64,000 bases of DNA from Polaromonas sp. CG_9.7 (GTDB taxonomy: Bacteria > Pseudomonadota > Gammaproteobacteria > Burkholderiales > Burkholderiaceae_C), in the NCBI RefSeq assembly GCF_015752205.1, contig NZ_JADOVG010000004.1, forward strand, positions 186,001 to 250,000, given 5' to 3'. Every line of letters begins with the position of its first letter. Position 1 is the first letter of the stretch. The position numbers and the translations under genes are program-made. Of the stretch, positions 1 to 8,904 are shown piece by piece. The notes under the pieces were generated by a model. The model had not been told where the DNA came from, made no database searches, and was given only the letters and a program-made list of their open reading frames with translations.

Positions 1-725
1 TCAAGGTGCAGGGCATCATGCAGCCGATTTTGGTGCGGCGCCTGAAAAGCGGCGCCAACAGCGGCAAGTACGAGATCATTGCCGGCGAGCGGCGATTCCG
101 CGCGGCGCGTCTGGCCGGGCTCGACAGCCTGCCGGTGCTGATTCGCGACGTGCCTGACGAGTCGGCAGCTGCCATGTCGCTGATTGAAAATATCCAGCGC
201 GAAGACCTCAACCCGCTGGAAGAAGCGCAGGGCCTGCAGCGCCTGGTGAAGGAGTTCGGCATGACGCATGAACTCGCCGCACAAGCCGTGGGCCGCTCGC
301 GCAGCGCCGCGTCCAACCTGCTGCGCCTGCTGAACCTGGCCGATCCGGTGCAGACCATGCTGATGGCCGGCGACCTGGACATGGGCCATGCCAGAGCGCT
401 GCTGGCGCTGGACCGGGCCACGCAGATCACCGCTGCCAACCAGATCAGCGCCCGCAAGTTGTCGGTGCGCGAGGCTGAAAGCCTGGTCAAGAAACTCGGC
501 AGCGAGTTTTCGCTGACACCCAACAAAACCCCGCCTGAAAAAGCGCGCGATACCCTGCGGGTGGAAGAAGAACTGGCCGACCTGCTGATGGCCGCTGTCG
601 ATGTGCGCATCAAGAAACAGGTCAAGCGCAACGGCAAGCGGGAAGCGGTGGGCGAGCTGGCCATCCAGTTTTCGTCGCTGGACGAAATCAACGGTCTGAT
701 TGAGCGCCTGCGCCGTACTGCTTGA
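1..725 (+). CDS. parB: Chromosome-partitioning protein ParB, 3' portion (5' end outside window)
   Basis: ParB binds centromere-like parS sites, spreads on DNA and works with ParA to segregate replicated origins. The reading frame is already open at base 1, so the N-terminus lies upstream; the GTG at 6 is an internal Val codon. Visible parts are the CTPase/ParB box GERRFRAARLAG, the ENIQREDLNPLEEA motif, a helix-turn-helix (roughly residues 85-110 of the visible part) and the C-terminal dimerisation region ending at TGA 723-725. About 240 residues are present of the usual 280-310. ParB is usually close to parA and the replication origin, but parA is not visible here and the next gene is unrelated and convergent. 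The assignment is secure. Confidence 0.95.
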   Translation, partial: KVQGIMQPILVRRLKSGANSGKYEIIAGERRFRAARLAGLDSLPVLIRDVPDESAAAMSLIENIQREDLNPLEEAQGLQRLVKEFGMTHELAAQAVGRSRSAASNLLRLLNLADPVQTMLMAGDLDMGHARALLALDRATQITAANQISARKLSVREAESLVKKLGSEFSLTPNKTPPEKARDTLRVEEELADLLMAAVDVRIKKQVKRNGKREAVGELAIQFSSLDEINGLIERLRRTA

Positions 726-1035
726 GGCCAGCAGGGGGCGGGAAGATGCATCGGCGCGATGAAAAATGGTTTTCCCGCGCCCGTAACAAAGTTTCATCCG
801 TCAGGTTACTCAGCCATTCCATGGTGGAATAGCAAAAGTTTCACCTCAAACCGACAGCGTCAGGGCGACTGGTTTGGCATGGAGGCTGGCTTTGTTCCTA
901 CGAGGTCTGGGGGGTCCGGTAATTTGCAGGCGCTGGCAGCAGCACAGGCATTCCGCCTGACGCCGGTTCTTTTTACCGGGCGCGATTGATATCGCCAGCG
1001 ACCGCAAGTGTGCTTGCGACCGAGCCCAAGACATG

Positions 1036-1071
1036 AAAAAAGCGGCATTCCCCTGAAGGAAATGCCGCTTT
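1036..1071 (-). terminator. Rho-independent terminator
   Basis: An 11-bp perfect inverted repeat (arms 1039-1049 and 1061-1071, core AAAGCGGCATT) is followed on the minus strand by a run of T. It lies about 50 bases past the stop of the stress-protein gene at 1121-1705 and should end its transcript. It may also stop parB read-through from the other side, since the stem is symmetrical. Confidence 0.85.
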
Positions 1072-1120
1072 GACAACTTGTGAAAGTCCTGTTTTGAGGA
1101 CTTTCAGATGCCGCTGATGG

Positions 1121-1705
1121 TTAACGGTAGATGTTCTGACCGCCGTTTTGCTTCCATTCGTTTTCGAAGTGCATGGCATCTTCGTCATTGCGGGTTTTCA
1201 CGCCCATCAGGATGCCGCCGTTTTTCACGCCTTCCTCATATTCCTTGACACGCTCTTCAGGCATGTTCCAGCCAATCAGGGCGCCAATCAGACCACCGCT
1301 GGCGGCGCCTGCACCGGCACCGGCTGCTGCAGCAGCCAGAGGGCCTGCAATCACCAGGCCCAGGCCGGGCAGGGCGATGCTGGTGCCGACAGCGGCAATG
1401 CCTGCCAGGATGGCGCCGATGGTGCCGCCAATGGCGCCGCCAATGCCGGCGCCTTCAGCCGCCTTGTTGCCCAGCTCTGTTTCCTTGCCCATCGCGCTGT
1501 CTTCCGAAAAGTGGCGCTTGCGCGTGTCGTCCGACATCACCAGGTTGACGTCGTCTTTCGAGTAGCCGCGCGTGTGCGCTGCGTTGTAAGCAGCTTCGGC
1601 ACTCGCGCGGTCGGGAAACAGGCCTGTCACCATGTTGCTCGACCCGGTGGTGGACGTGCTGCTGCTGGCGTAAGGGGTGGAATTGGTGTTCATGTTCGCG
1701 TTCAT
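1121..1705 (-). CDS. General stress protein-like (YflT/GSP17M-type) with glycine zipper
   Basis: The 194-residue product starts with a Ser/Thr/Asn-rich tail. A segment at about 25-60 (TGLFPDRASAEAAYNAAHTRGYSKDDVNLV) resembles the heat-induced stress protein YflT domain. Residues 84-146 form a Gly/Ala-rich glycine zipper with hydrophobic stretches that could insert in a membrane. A short charged C-terminal segment follows. The start has a strong AAGGAGA ribosome site. No enzymatic residues are evident. Proteins of this build are common in Burkholderiales and are linked to general stress by annotation only. The role is inferred, but the gene itself is certain. Confidence 0.8.
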   Translation of the reverse strand: MNANMNTNSTPYASSSTSTTGSSNMVTGLFPDRASAEAAYNAAHTRGYSKDDVNLVMSDDTRKRHFSEDSAMGKETELGNKAAEGAGIGGAIGGTIGAILAGIAAVGTSIALPGLGLVIAGPLAAAAAGAGAGAASGGLIGALIGWNMPEERVKEYEEGVKNGGILMGVKTRNDEDAMHFENEWKQNGGQNIYR

Positions 1706-1747
1706 GGGATTCTCCTTTTCAACTAAAAAACAAAAAAACTGGGTCCA

Positions 1748-2113
1748 TCAGTTGCGGTCGGCACGTGCTGGGCGGTTGGTTCCCATGGCGCCGCTGCGTG
1801 TCATGCCGCTGCGGCTGTTGCCGTTCATGGCGCCTGAATTTGCAGTGCTGCCATTCGTCGCGGCGGGGGCTGTGGTGGTGTCGTTCATGGCTCCACTGGC
1901 GCGCTGCATGGGCGATGGCGCGGTGCGCACCACGGTGGCGGTGTCACTGCGCGGCACGGCTTGCCGGTTGGCTGTTGCCGCTTCCTGTGGTGTCACTCCG
2001 ACTGTGGCGGGCGCTGATGCGCCTGTTGCCGGCATGGGGGTCTGCGCTGAAACGCTGGCCATTGCAACTGCCATTAACGCTCCGAGGGAAATCAATCTGA
2101 TTTGACTTTTCAT
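1748..2113 (-). CDS. Small secreted low-complexity protein
   Basis: The 121-residue product has a clear Sec signal peptide (MKSQIRLISLGALMAVAMAS, cleavage predicted after VSA near residue 23). The mature part is hydrophilic and rich in Ala, Thr, Asn, Ser, Gly and Met, with no recognisable domain. The start at 2113 is preferred over the upstream ATG at 2152 because it has an AAGGA ribosome site and opens directly into the signal peptide. It lies just upstream of the stress protein in the same orientation. Exported, disordered, function unknown. Confidence 0.65.
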   Translation of the reverse strand: MKSQIRLISLGALMAVAMASVSAQTPMPATGASAPATVGVTPQEAATANRQAVPRSDTATVVRTAPSPMQRASGAMNDTTTAPAATNGSTANSGAMNGNSRSGMTRSGAMGTNRPARADRN

Positions 2114-2370
2114 GGTTCTGTCCTTCTGAAAAACTTTGCGGCCAACACGCACAACGTGTTTTCGTTCAGCTTCGAATAAAAGCTGAATTGACTATAAAAA
2201 TTCAAGTTTCCATTCGGTTTCAGCGGTGACCGTATGGCGCCGTAGGAGGAAGCCGCTAGTTAATCCTTCATGGTTTCCGAGCCTCGGACAATGATTTACC
2301 ATTTCCGTCCATGAACTCCCGCCCTGTTGATTCACTGCTGAAAACCAGCTTTCCGCTTTGTTTGCGCGCC

Positions 2371-3060
2371 ATGAAAAGTGCGTTGTTTTGCACCAGCCTG
2401 GCTGCGTTGCTTGGCTTGGCCCCGCCGTCGTGGGCGGCATCCCTGGCGGATTTTGCGGCTGCGGCTGTCAAGCCCGGGCCACTTCCTGCCGCACAGGATG
2501 TGGCCCGCATGGCCACCTGGATTCGCGCCACCGGCAATCATCAGGGGCTGCCTTTTGCCGTCATCGACAAAAAGGCTGCCATGCTGCATGTCTTTGCCGC
2601 GTCAGGCCGGCTGCTGGGTTCTTCGCCGGTGCTGCTGGGCCTGGCGGTGGGCGACGATTCGGTGCCGGGCATCGGCACGCGCAAGCTGTCGGACATCCGG
2701 CCGGCCGAACGCACCACGCCGGCGGGCCGCTTCATGTCCGAGCCGGGCCGCAACCTGCAGGGCGAGGACATTGTCTGGATCGACTATGACGCGGCCGTCT
2801 CGATGCACCGCGTTCGCGCCAGCAACAAGGCCGACCGTCGGCTGCAGCGCCTGGCAACGCCGACGGCGGCCGACAACCGCATCTCCTACGGCTGTGTCAA
2901 CGTGCCAGCTGCGTTTTACGACGCGCACGTCAAGCCGGTGTTCGGGCTGCAGCCGGGGGTGGTTTACGTGCTGCCTGAGACCCGCCCGTTGGACACCTTG
3001 CTGGGTATGGCCGATGGCAGCGCGCTGAAGCCGCACCCTATTTCCGTCGCAACCCACTGA
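2371..3060 (+). CDS. L,D-transpeptidase (YkuD-type) family exported protein
   Basis: Probable periplasmic peptidoglycan-modifying enzyme of the YkuD fold, which cross-links stem peptides through a catalytic Cys. A signal peptide (MKSALFCTSLAALLGLAPPSWA) supports the start at 2371; an in-frame ATG at 2311 would add 20 residues. TTPAGRF and the MHRV segment are typical of the family. The active-site block reads ISYGCVNVP instead of the canonical SHGC(I/V)R, so the Cys is kept but the flanking His and Arg are replaced by Tyr and Asn. It stands alone and converges on the kinase gene. The fold is likely; the activity is less sure. Confidence 0.75.
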   Translation: MKSALFCTSLAALLGLAPPSWAASLADFAAAAVKPGPLPAAQDVARMATWIRATGNHQGLPFAVIDKKAAMLHVFAASGRLLGSSPVLLGLAVGDDSVPGIGTRKLSDIRPAERTTPAGRFMSEPGRNLQGEDIVWIDYDAAVSMHRVRASNKADRRLQRLATPTAADNRISYGCVNVPAAFYDAHVKPVFGLQPGVVYVLPETRPLDTLLGMADGSALKPHPISVATH

Positions 3061-3181
3061 TCGCCGCAGCGCATAACCCGCTACGCGGTCAACTCAACCC
3101 TCCAGCGTGTTTTTATCGAGTTGCAAGGCCGCAACAGCGCACCCGCCTGAGCGGCAGCTTCGGCATAAGATGAAACCGCAT

Positions 3182-3245
3182 TTTGCTACTGTATCAATAG
3201 CTAGTGGTGCAATGCCAGTAGGCGGAAAGAGCTTTTTTTGGCCTT
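3182..3245 (+). repeat. Dispersed TTGCTAY/ATAGCT intergenic repeat, copy 1
   Basis: Starts TTTGCTACTGTATCAATAGC and ends in an AGC-T7-GGCC tract. It shares layout with the copies at 13099, 53321, 55591 and elsewhere: a TTGCTA box, 6-10 bases, an ATAGCT box, then about 40 bases with GCGC/CCAG and AGCC blocks. It lies between two convergent genes. Confidence 0.7.
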
Positions 3246-3275
3246 GAAGCCGTTTGTGGCAAACCCGAACGTGCG

Positions 3276-5954
3276 CTAGGAAACAGACCGCAATATCTTC
3301 TCGATGTCGTTGTAATCGGCTGGCTTGACCAGGTGGTGGTCAAAACCGGCATCCTGCGAAAGCTGCCGGTCGGAGTCCTGGCCATAGCCTGTCAAGGCGA
3401 CCAGCACCACGTTCTTGAGCTCGGCCTGCTGGCGAATCCGCTGTGCCACCTTGTAGCCGTCGAGCCCCGGCAAGCCGATGTCGAGCAGCACGACATCAGG
3501 ATGGTAGTCAATGGCCGCCTGCACCGCCGCCGGGCCGTCGTAGGCCAGCCGGGTGTCATGACCGGTCATTTCCAGCAGCATGGCCAGGCTCTGGGCGGCG
3601 TCGACGTTGTCATCGACCACCAGGATGCGCTGCGGTACTTTTGGGGCCGGCCGGGTGTTGCCATCCTGGGCTGGGGTTGCTGGCGCAAGCACTGTCGGCA
3701 TGGCCGGCAGCCGAACCACAAACTCGCTGCCCTGGCCCAGCGTGCTGGACACCGTCACCGTGCCGCCATGCAGTTCCACCAGCTGCTTCACCAGGCTCAG
3801 GCCAATGCCCAGCCCGCCTTGCGAGCGGTCCAGCGAATGGTCTGCCTGCGTGAACAAATCAAAGATGCGCGGCAGCAGCGCGGGCGCCATGCCCAGGCCG
3901 TTGTCACGCACCCGGATCGCCACCAGCGGCTCGGCCGCCTGCCCGCCGCTGGCCGCCGGCTCGGTTTCAACGCTCAGCCAGATGTGTCCGCCATTGGGCG
4001 TGTACTTGGCCGCATTGGTGAGCAGGTTCACCAGCACCTGTTCCAGCCGCGCGGCATCGGCATGCACAAACACCGGCGCCTGCGGCAATGAGACGCTGAG
4101 CTCATGCCGCTGTTCTGCAATCAGCGGATTGGCCGCCTCTACCGCGCCTTCCACGATGCTGTTCAGGCTGACTGGCTCCAGGCGAAGCCGGACATTGCCG
4201 GTGGTGATGCGCGAGACTTCCAGCAGGTCGTCCACCAGATGCTTCAGGTGCTTCAACTGGCGCTCCATGATGCCGCGGCTTTGCTGTTGAAGCGGGTCGG
4301 CGTCTGCGGGCAGGCGCAGCAATAGCAACGCATTGGCAAGCGCCGCCAGCGGGTTGCGCAACTCATGGCTGAGCATCGCCAAAAACTCGTCCTTGCGCTG
4401 GTGCAGCTCCACCAGCGCCTGTGCCTGTTCGGCGGTCTCGTGCTGCAGACGCGCACGTTCGGTCACGTCGTAGCAGCAGGTGATGGCGCCTGTGATGTCG
4501 CCCGCCTTGCCAAGCAGCGGCACCACATGGGCAATGACGGTCATGCTGGGGGCAGTGGGCCGCTCGATCACGAAGGCTTCGTCATAAATCGCTGGAATAT
4601 TGCCCTTGAGCACTTCGGCCGTGCGGGACTGCAGGGTAGGCGCCCGTGTCTCGTCAGGCAGATGGTCTTGCTGCGGTGCCTGAAAAAATGATTTGTCGCC
4701 TTTGCCGTCCTCAGGCTCGGCGCCCCAGAGTTCCAGCGCCGCACGGTTGCATTCCTGCAGCCGACCCGCCGCGTCGGATGAAAAAATGGCAATCGGTCCC
4801 CAGTCAAACAAGGCGCGAAAACGTGCCTCGCTCTGGCGCATGGCTTCTTCGTTTTTCACCCGCTCGGAAATGTCCCTGAAAAGGACCGCCACACGCCCAC
4901 TTTCCGGATTGCCCAGCCGGAAGGCATAGGCATCGAACCAGCGGCCCGCCAGGCCCTTGGCTTCGCTGACAAAACGGTGCGGTTCGCCGGTGAGCGCGAC
5001 CTTGCCGTAGATTTCAAACCACTGGGCCTCCATGTCGGGCACCAGCTCCAGCATTCGCTTGCCTTTGGCGTCCGACATGCCGGTCTGTTTTTCAAAGGCC
5101 CGGTTGACTTCCAGAAAACGGTAGTCGACCGGCGCCTTGCCATCGTCAAAAATGAGTTCGACGATGCAAAAGGCTTCATCAATCGAGTCGAACAGCAAAT
5201 GGTACTGCCAGGCACTGTGCCGAAGTTCTTTTTCGGCGTGCTGGCGGCCCGCCAGTTCCCGGCGCAGGCAGACAAAAAGCAGCAGCAGCGCCAATGCCCC
5301 CAGGGTGCCGCCAAGCAGCATGGCTTGCAGCGTGCGGCGTATGTCTGCAGCGCTTTGCGTGGCATAACTCTTCAGGTTTTCGGCTTCCTCGGCCTTGGTT
5401 TCTCCCACCAGCACGCGAAGCTGGTCCATGGTTGTCTTGCCCGCCAATGCCGTGACCGCCTGGCTGGCGGCCAGCAGGCCCTGGGTCTGGCGCACGGCGA
5501 TGGTTTCCTGGAAGATCGCCATCCTTTGCCCGAGCAGTTGCGTGAGCGTGACAATCCGCTGCTGCTGGCGGGCGTCGCCTGCGGTCAGCAGGCGCAAGCT
5601 TTCAAGCCGGGCTGCGAACACGCCCACGGATGCGTTGTAAGGCTCCAGGTACTCGGGCAATCCGGTGATGATGTAACCGCGCTGCCCGGTTTCTGCATCC
5701 TTGAGGCTGGACATGAATTCGTCAAGCTGCGAGATGACCGCCAGGCTGTGCCCTTCGCGCTGCCCCCAGGCAGTCGCAGCCTGCAGGCTTTTATAAGCCA
5801 ATACGCCGACGCCGACCAGGCAAGCCAGCACCAGCACCAGCAAGCCATTGACCCGCCTGCGCTTGCCGGCATCGGGCGGTCCGACGGGACTGTCGCCGTC
5901 ATGGCTTTGCTGCGCTTTCCGGTGCGCTGCCTGTTCTGCCGTGGTCATGGCCAT
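3276..5954 (-). CDS. Hybrid sensor histidine kinase (CHASE3-PAS-PAS-HisKA-HATPase-REC)
   Basis: Membrane sensor kinase of 892 residues. TM1 is at about 35-54, followed by a periplasmic CHASE3 domain with the ETGQRGYIITG signature, then TM2 at about 210-231. Two PAS domains follow (about 244-363 and 373-499). The HisKA domain has phospho-acceptor His530 in MLSHELRNP. The HATPase has an N-box near 647 and G boxes DNGLGM and GGLGIGL. The receiver domain (about 776-891) has Asp825 in VVLLDIGLPG. The start at 5954 is chosen because the 39 codons upstream (ATG 6071) lack the GC-rich third positions seen downstream. No partner response regulator adjoins, so it is an orphan with unknown signal. Confidence 0.9.
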   Translation of the reverse strand: MAMTTAEQAAHRKAQQSHDGDSPVGPPDAGKRRRVNGLLVLVLACLVGVGVLAYKSLQAATAWGQREGHSLAVISQLDEFMSSLKDAETGQRGYIITGLPEYLEPYNASVGVFAARLESLRLLTAGDARQQQRIVTLTQLLGQRMAIFQETIAVRQTQGLLAASQAVTALAGKTTMDQLRVLVGETKAEEAENLKSYATQSAADIRRTLQAMLLGGTLGALALLLLFVCLRRELAGRQHAEKELRHSAWQYHLLFDSIDEAFCIVELIFDDGKAPVDYRFLEVNRAFEKQTGMSDAKGKRMLELVPDMEAQWFEIYGKVALTGEPHRFVSEAKGLAGRWFDAYAFRLGNPESGRVAVLFRDISERVKNEEAMRQSEARFRALFDWGPIAIFSSDAAGRLQECNRAALELWGAEPEDGKGDKSFFQAPQQDHLPDETRAPTLQSRTAEVLKGNIPAIYDEAFVIERPTAPSMTVIAHVVPLLGKAGDITGAITCCYDVTERARLQHETAEQAQALVELHQRKDEFLAMLSHELRNPLAALANALLLLRLPADADPLQQQSRGIMERQLKHLKHLVDDLLEVSRITTGNVRLRLEPVSLNSIVEGAVEAANPLIAEQRHELSVSLPQAPVFVHADAARLEQVLVNLLTNAAKYTPNGGHIWLSVETEPAASGGQAAEPLVAIRVRDNGLGMAPALLPRIFDLFTQADHSLDRSQGGLGIGLSLVKQLVELHGGTVTVSSTLGQGSEFVVRLPAMPTVLAPATPAQDGNTRPAPKVPQRILVVDDNVDAAQSLAMLLEMTGHDTRLAYDGPAAVQAAIDYHPDVVLLDIGLPGLDGYKVAQRIRQQAELKNVVLVALTGYGQDSDRQLSQDAGFDHHLVKPADYNDIEKILRSVS

Positions 5955-6160
5955 GTCCTGTCCGCTTGCGAACGCTTGGGCCGCGTGCTGAAGACGGATG
6001 GACTGCAAAAGTGAAAGGGAAGGAGTGTCATCAGCCGTAAAAAAAGTAAAGCTGCCAGAAACCGAAGTCATCTTGACAGGTATTCACTCGTTTCACGAAA
6101 CGCTGTGTGCCGGTAAAAATCCGGCAAAATTTTCTGAAAACGTTTTAGGCCAGGGTTCTA

Positions 6161-6220
6161 TTGCTATATTTTAAATAGCGTATTGCGATGCAGCAGCTGT
6201 GCTTCAGCCGACAAACGAGT
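6161..6220 (+). repeat. Dispersed TTGCTAY/ATAGCT repeat, degenerate copy 2
   Basis: TTGCTATATTTTAAATAGCG followed by a GC-rich tail. It is less well preserved than the other copies. The rest of the gap to 6353 is AT-rich (especially 6290-6345) and could hold the promoter of the leftward kinase gene, but no clear -35/-10 pair can be fixed. Confidence 0.45.
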
Positions 6221-6353
6221 CGTTATGCGGCAGGCAGATAGCTGTTTTTTTCGGTGAAGAAAAGCCTGCTTTCATATCGATGAAAACACAAAATGCAACA
6301 TTTAAAATGATAAAAATAATAAATTAATCAAATTTATCGCAATCAACTTGCCT

Positions 6354-7775
6354 TTACAGCGAAAAAATCTTGCCCGGGTTCATGATGTTTTTCGGGTCCA
6401 GCGCACGTTTGATGGTTCGCATCATGTCCACCGCGCCGTCGCCGGTCTCGCTCAGCAAAAAGTCGATCTTGCCCAGGCCAATGCCGTGCTCGCCGGTGCA
6501 GGTGCCTTCCAGCCGCAAGGCGCGCGCCACCAGCTTGTGGTTCAGGATTTCGGCGGTTTCACGTTCTTCGGGTTTGTCCGGGTCGATCAGGTAGCCGAAA
6601 TGGAAATTGCCGTCGCCGACATGGCCGACCAGAAAATAGGGAATGCCGCTGGCGTCGGCTTCAAGCACCGACTCCAGCAGGCAGTCGGCCAGGCGCGAAA
6701 TCGGCACGCAGGTGTCGGTCGAAATCGCCCGGCAGCCGGGCTTGCTCTGGATGGCGGCAAAGTAGGCGTTGTGCCGCGCCGTCCACAGCCGGGTGCGCTC
6801 CTCGGGCGTGCTGGCCCATTCAAAGGCATTGCCGCCCTGGCCGCTGGCGAGTTCCTGCACCAGCTCGGCCTGCTCCTTCACGCTGTTCGGCGTGCCGTGG
6901 AACTCCATCAGCAGCATGGCTTCCTCGCGCAGGCCGAGCTTGCTGTGGGCGTTCACCATGCGCACGGTGTTGGCGTCGATCAGTTCGACGCGCGCAATCG
7001 GCACGCCCAGCTGGATGATCTCGATGGTCGTGCGCACCGCCGCCTCGATGCTGGGAAACGAGCAGATCGCCGCTGAGATGGCTTCGGGCAGCGGGTACAG
7101 CCTGACGGTGACTTCGGTGATGACGCCCAGCGTGCCTTCGCTGCCGACCATCAGGCGCGTCAGGTCGTAGCCGGCGGAGGACTTCTTGGCGCGCGTGCCG
7201 GTGCGGATGATGCGGCCGTCGGCGGTGACGACTTCGAGCGCCAGCACGTTTTCGCGCATGGTGCCGTAGCGCACGGCGTTGGTGCCGCTGGCGCGCGTTG
7301 CGCTCATGCCGCCCAATGTCGCGTCGGCGCCCGGGTCGATGGGAAAGAACAGCCCGGTGCTCTTGATTTCTTCATTCAGCTGCTTGCGCGTCACGCCCGG
7401 CTGCACCGTCACCGTCAGGTCTTCGGCATGAATGGCCAGCACCTTGTTCATGCGGCTCACGTCGATGCTGATGCCGCCCTGAACGGCGAGCAAATGGCCT
7501 TCGAGCGAGGTGCCGACACCAAAGGGAATCACCGGCACGCTGAACTGGCTGGCCAGCGTCACCGCGTCGGCCACGTCCTGCGTGCTTTCGGCAAACACCA
7601 CCGCAGCCGGCGGCAGCGAGGTGAACGACGACTCGTCGCGGCCGTGCTGCTCGCGCACCACCAGGGCGGTCGAGCAGCGCTCGGCAAAGCGGGTTTTCAG
7701 CGCGTCGATCAGGGCCTGCGGCGTTTCGCGCTGGAGGAATTCGGGCAACAGGTGGGGGGGCAGCGGTGCGTTCAT
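6354..7775 (-). CDS. FAD-linked 2-hydroxyacid oxidase (D-lactate dehydrogenase / GlcD type)
   Basis: A 473-residue flavoenzyme that oxidises a D-2-hydroxyacid such as D-lactate or glycolate. The N-terminal FAD-binding PCMH domain shows PFGVGTSLEGH and GGISIDVSRMN (about residues 70-120). The C-terminal FAD-oxidase domain contains YFLVGHVGDGNFHF and ends near GTCTGEHGIGLGK, both hallmarks of the family. The start at 7775 has an AGGAGA ribosome site 7-8 bases upstream; the longer reading frame to 7880 lacks this. It is a single gene without GlcE/GlcF partners nearby, which favours a stand-alone cytochrome-linked D-lactate dehydrogenase. Exact substrate not decided. Confidence 0.88.
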   Translation of the reverse strand: MNAPLPPHLLPEFLQRETPQALIDALKTRFAERCSTALVVREQHGRDESSFTSLPPAAVVFAESTQDVADAVTLASQFSVPVIPFGVGTSLEGHLLAVQGGISIDVSRMNKVLAIHAEDLTVTVQPGVTRKQLNEEIKSTGLFFPIDPGADATLGGMSATRASGTNAVRYGTMRENVLALEVVTADGRIIRTGTRAKKSSAGYDLTRLMVGSEGTLGVITEVTVRLYPLPEAISAAICSFPSIEAAVRTTIEIIQLGVPIARVELIDANTVRMVNAHSKLGLREEAMLLMEFHGTPNSVKEQAELVQELASGQGGNAFEWASTPEERTRLWTARHNAYFAAIQSKPGCRAISTDTCVPISRLADCLLESVLEADASGIPYFLVGHVGDGNFHFGYLIDPDKPEERETAEILNHKLVARALRLEGTCTGEHGIGLGKIDFLLSETGDGAVDMMRTIKRALDPKNIMNPGKIFSL

Positions 7776-7969
7776 GGGTGTCTCCTGAAGGGGAGGCCCG
7801 AGTTTACGACCGGAAGTGTTCTCCACGCTTTTGAGCTGGCCGTGCGCCGGGCCGGCAAGGCCTGGGGCGGGCAAGGCCATCGCCGGCTTGGCCGGGCTGA
7901 AGCTTGATAAGCTTGCCGCCTGCCCATCAACCTTTCCAACCCACTGCGCCTTGCGCGCACCTCAATGCC

Positions 7970-8563
7970 ATGGCCAACAGACTTTCACAAATTGCCACCC
8001 GCACCGGCGACAACGGCACCACCGGACTGGGCGACAACACCCGCGTTTCCAAGGACAGCCGGCGGGTTCACGCCATGGGCGATGTCGATGAGCTGAACTC
8101 GAACATCGGCGTGCTGCTGTGCGAAGACATGCCCGCCGACGTGCGCGACGTGCTGGTCGAGGTGCAGCACCAGCTGTTCAACCTGGGCGGCGAGCTGTCG
8201 ATTCCGGGCTTCGAGCTGCTCAAGCCCGAAGCCTTGCTGCAGCTGGACGAGGCGCTGGAAACCTACAACGCCCAGTTGCCGCGCCTGGCCGAATTCATCC
8301 TGCCCGCCGGCAGCCGCGCTGCGTCGCTGGCCCATGTGTGCCGCACCGTCGCCCGCCGCGCCGAGCGCGGTGTGGTGGCGCTGGGCCAGCAGGACGCGCT
8401 GAAAGACACGCCGCGCCAGTACCTGAACCGCCTGAGCGACCTGATGTTCGTGCTGTCGCGCGTGCTCAACCGCATGAACGGCGGCGACGACGTGTACTGG
8501 AAAAGCGAACGCATGGCGCGCATGGCGCAGGACGACGCGGCAGGGGCGCCGACCGGGTCCTGA
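7970..8563 (+). CDS. ATP:cob(I)alamin adenosyltransferase, PduO/MMAB type
   Basis: Transfers the adenosyl group of ATP to cob(I)alamin to make coenzyme B12. The 197-residue protein begins with the ATP-binding signature TRTGDNGTTGLGD. It carries GDVDELNSNIG and the later CRTVARRAER and YLNRLSDLMFVLSR motifs of the PduO class. The start at 7970 is the first ATG ahead of the conserved N-terminus. It is divergent from the FAD oxidase and has no cobalamin-synthesis neighbours. A B12-dependent methionine synthase is encoded at the right end of the window. The family is secure. Confidence 0.93.
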   Translation: MANRLSQIATRTGDNGTTGLGDNTRVSKDSRRVHAMGDVDELNSNIGVLLCEDMPADVRDVLVEVQHQLFNLGGELSIPGFELLKPEALLQLDEALETYNAQLPRLAEFILPAGSRAASLAHVCRTVARRAERGVVALGQQDALKDTPRQYLNRLSDLMFVLSRVLNRMNGGDDVYWKSERMARMAQDDAAGAPTGS

Positions 8564-8582
8564 GCAGGGCCATTATTGTGTA

Positions 8583-8645
8583 ATTGCTATTGAAAAAATA
8601 GCTGACGGCGCACGACTGGTATGCGCTAGAGGCTAAAAATGCTTG
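8583..8645 (+). repeat. Dispersed TTGCTAY/ATAGCT repeat, copy 3
   Basis: TTGCTATTGAAAAAATAGCT followed by GCGCACGA, TGCGCTAGAGGC and an AT-rich end. It lies immediately 3' of the adenosyltransferase gene. Confidence 0.75.
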
Positions 8646-8690
8646 AAAAGAAGCCACTGCTCGGCATCCTCGATGGGCTTTGTATTTCTG

Positions 8691-8766
8691 TCATTGCGGA
8701 CTTGATCCGCAATCCATGACCCCGCTGGGGAGGAGGCATGGATCCCGGGTCGAGCCCGGGATGACA
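8691..8766 (+). repeat. REP-like double-palindrome element, copy A
   Basis: Two short palindromes about 25 bases apart: GCGGACTTGATCCGC (8696-8710) and CCCGGGTCGAGCCCGGG (8744-8760), bounded by CTGTCATT and GGATGACAG. The same element occurs inverted at 55726-55803. It fills most of the gap between the adenosyltransferase and the convergent CoA-transferase. The remainder (8767-8904) shows nothing recognisable. Confidence 0.75.
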
Positions 8767-8904
8767 GATAAGGGATGACAGAGGCGTTGTACGACAGAGC
8801 AGTGGGATGACATTCCCTTCCTCTTTTGTTGGGCGATCACCTGAAAGGCGAGCTGGGGAGTCACAAAACCCCGCAGCCGTCCCCGTGCATGCCGCCCAGC
8901 GCCA

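Noticed and set aside
759..989. 76-codon frame after parB
   Set aside because: No ribosome site, no motifs, irregular codon use; the stretch 726-1035 otherwise shows nothing except the terminator at its right end.
6090..6101. GTTTCACGAAAC dyad resembling a parS site
   Set aside because: The parS core GTTTCACGTGAAAC is two bases longer; the dyad here lacks the central TG and is not near-identical to parS.
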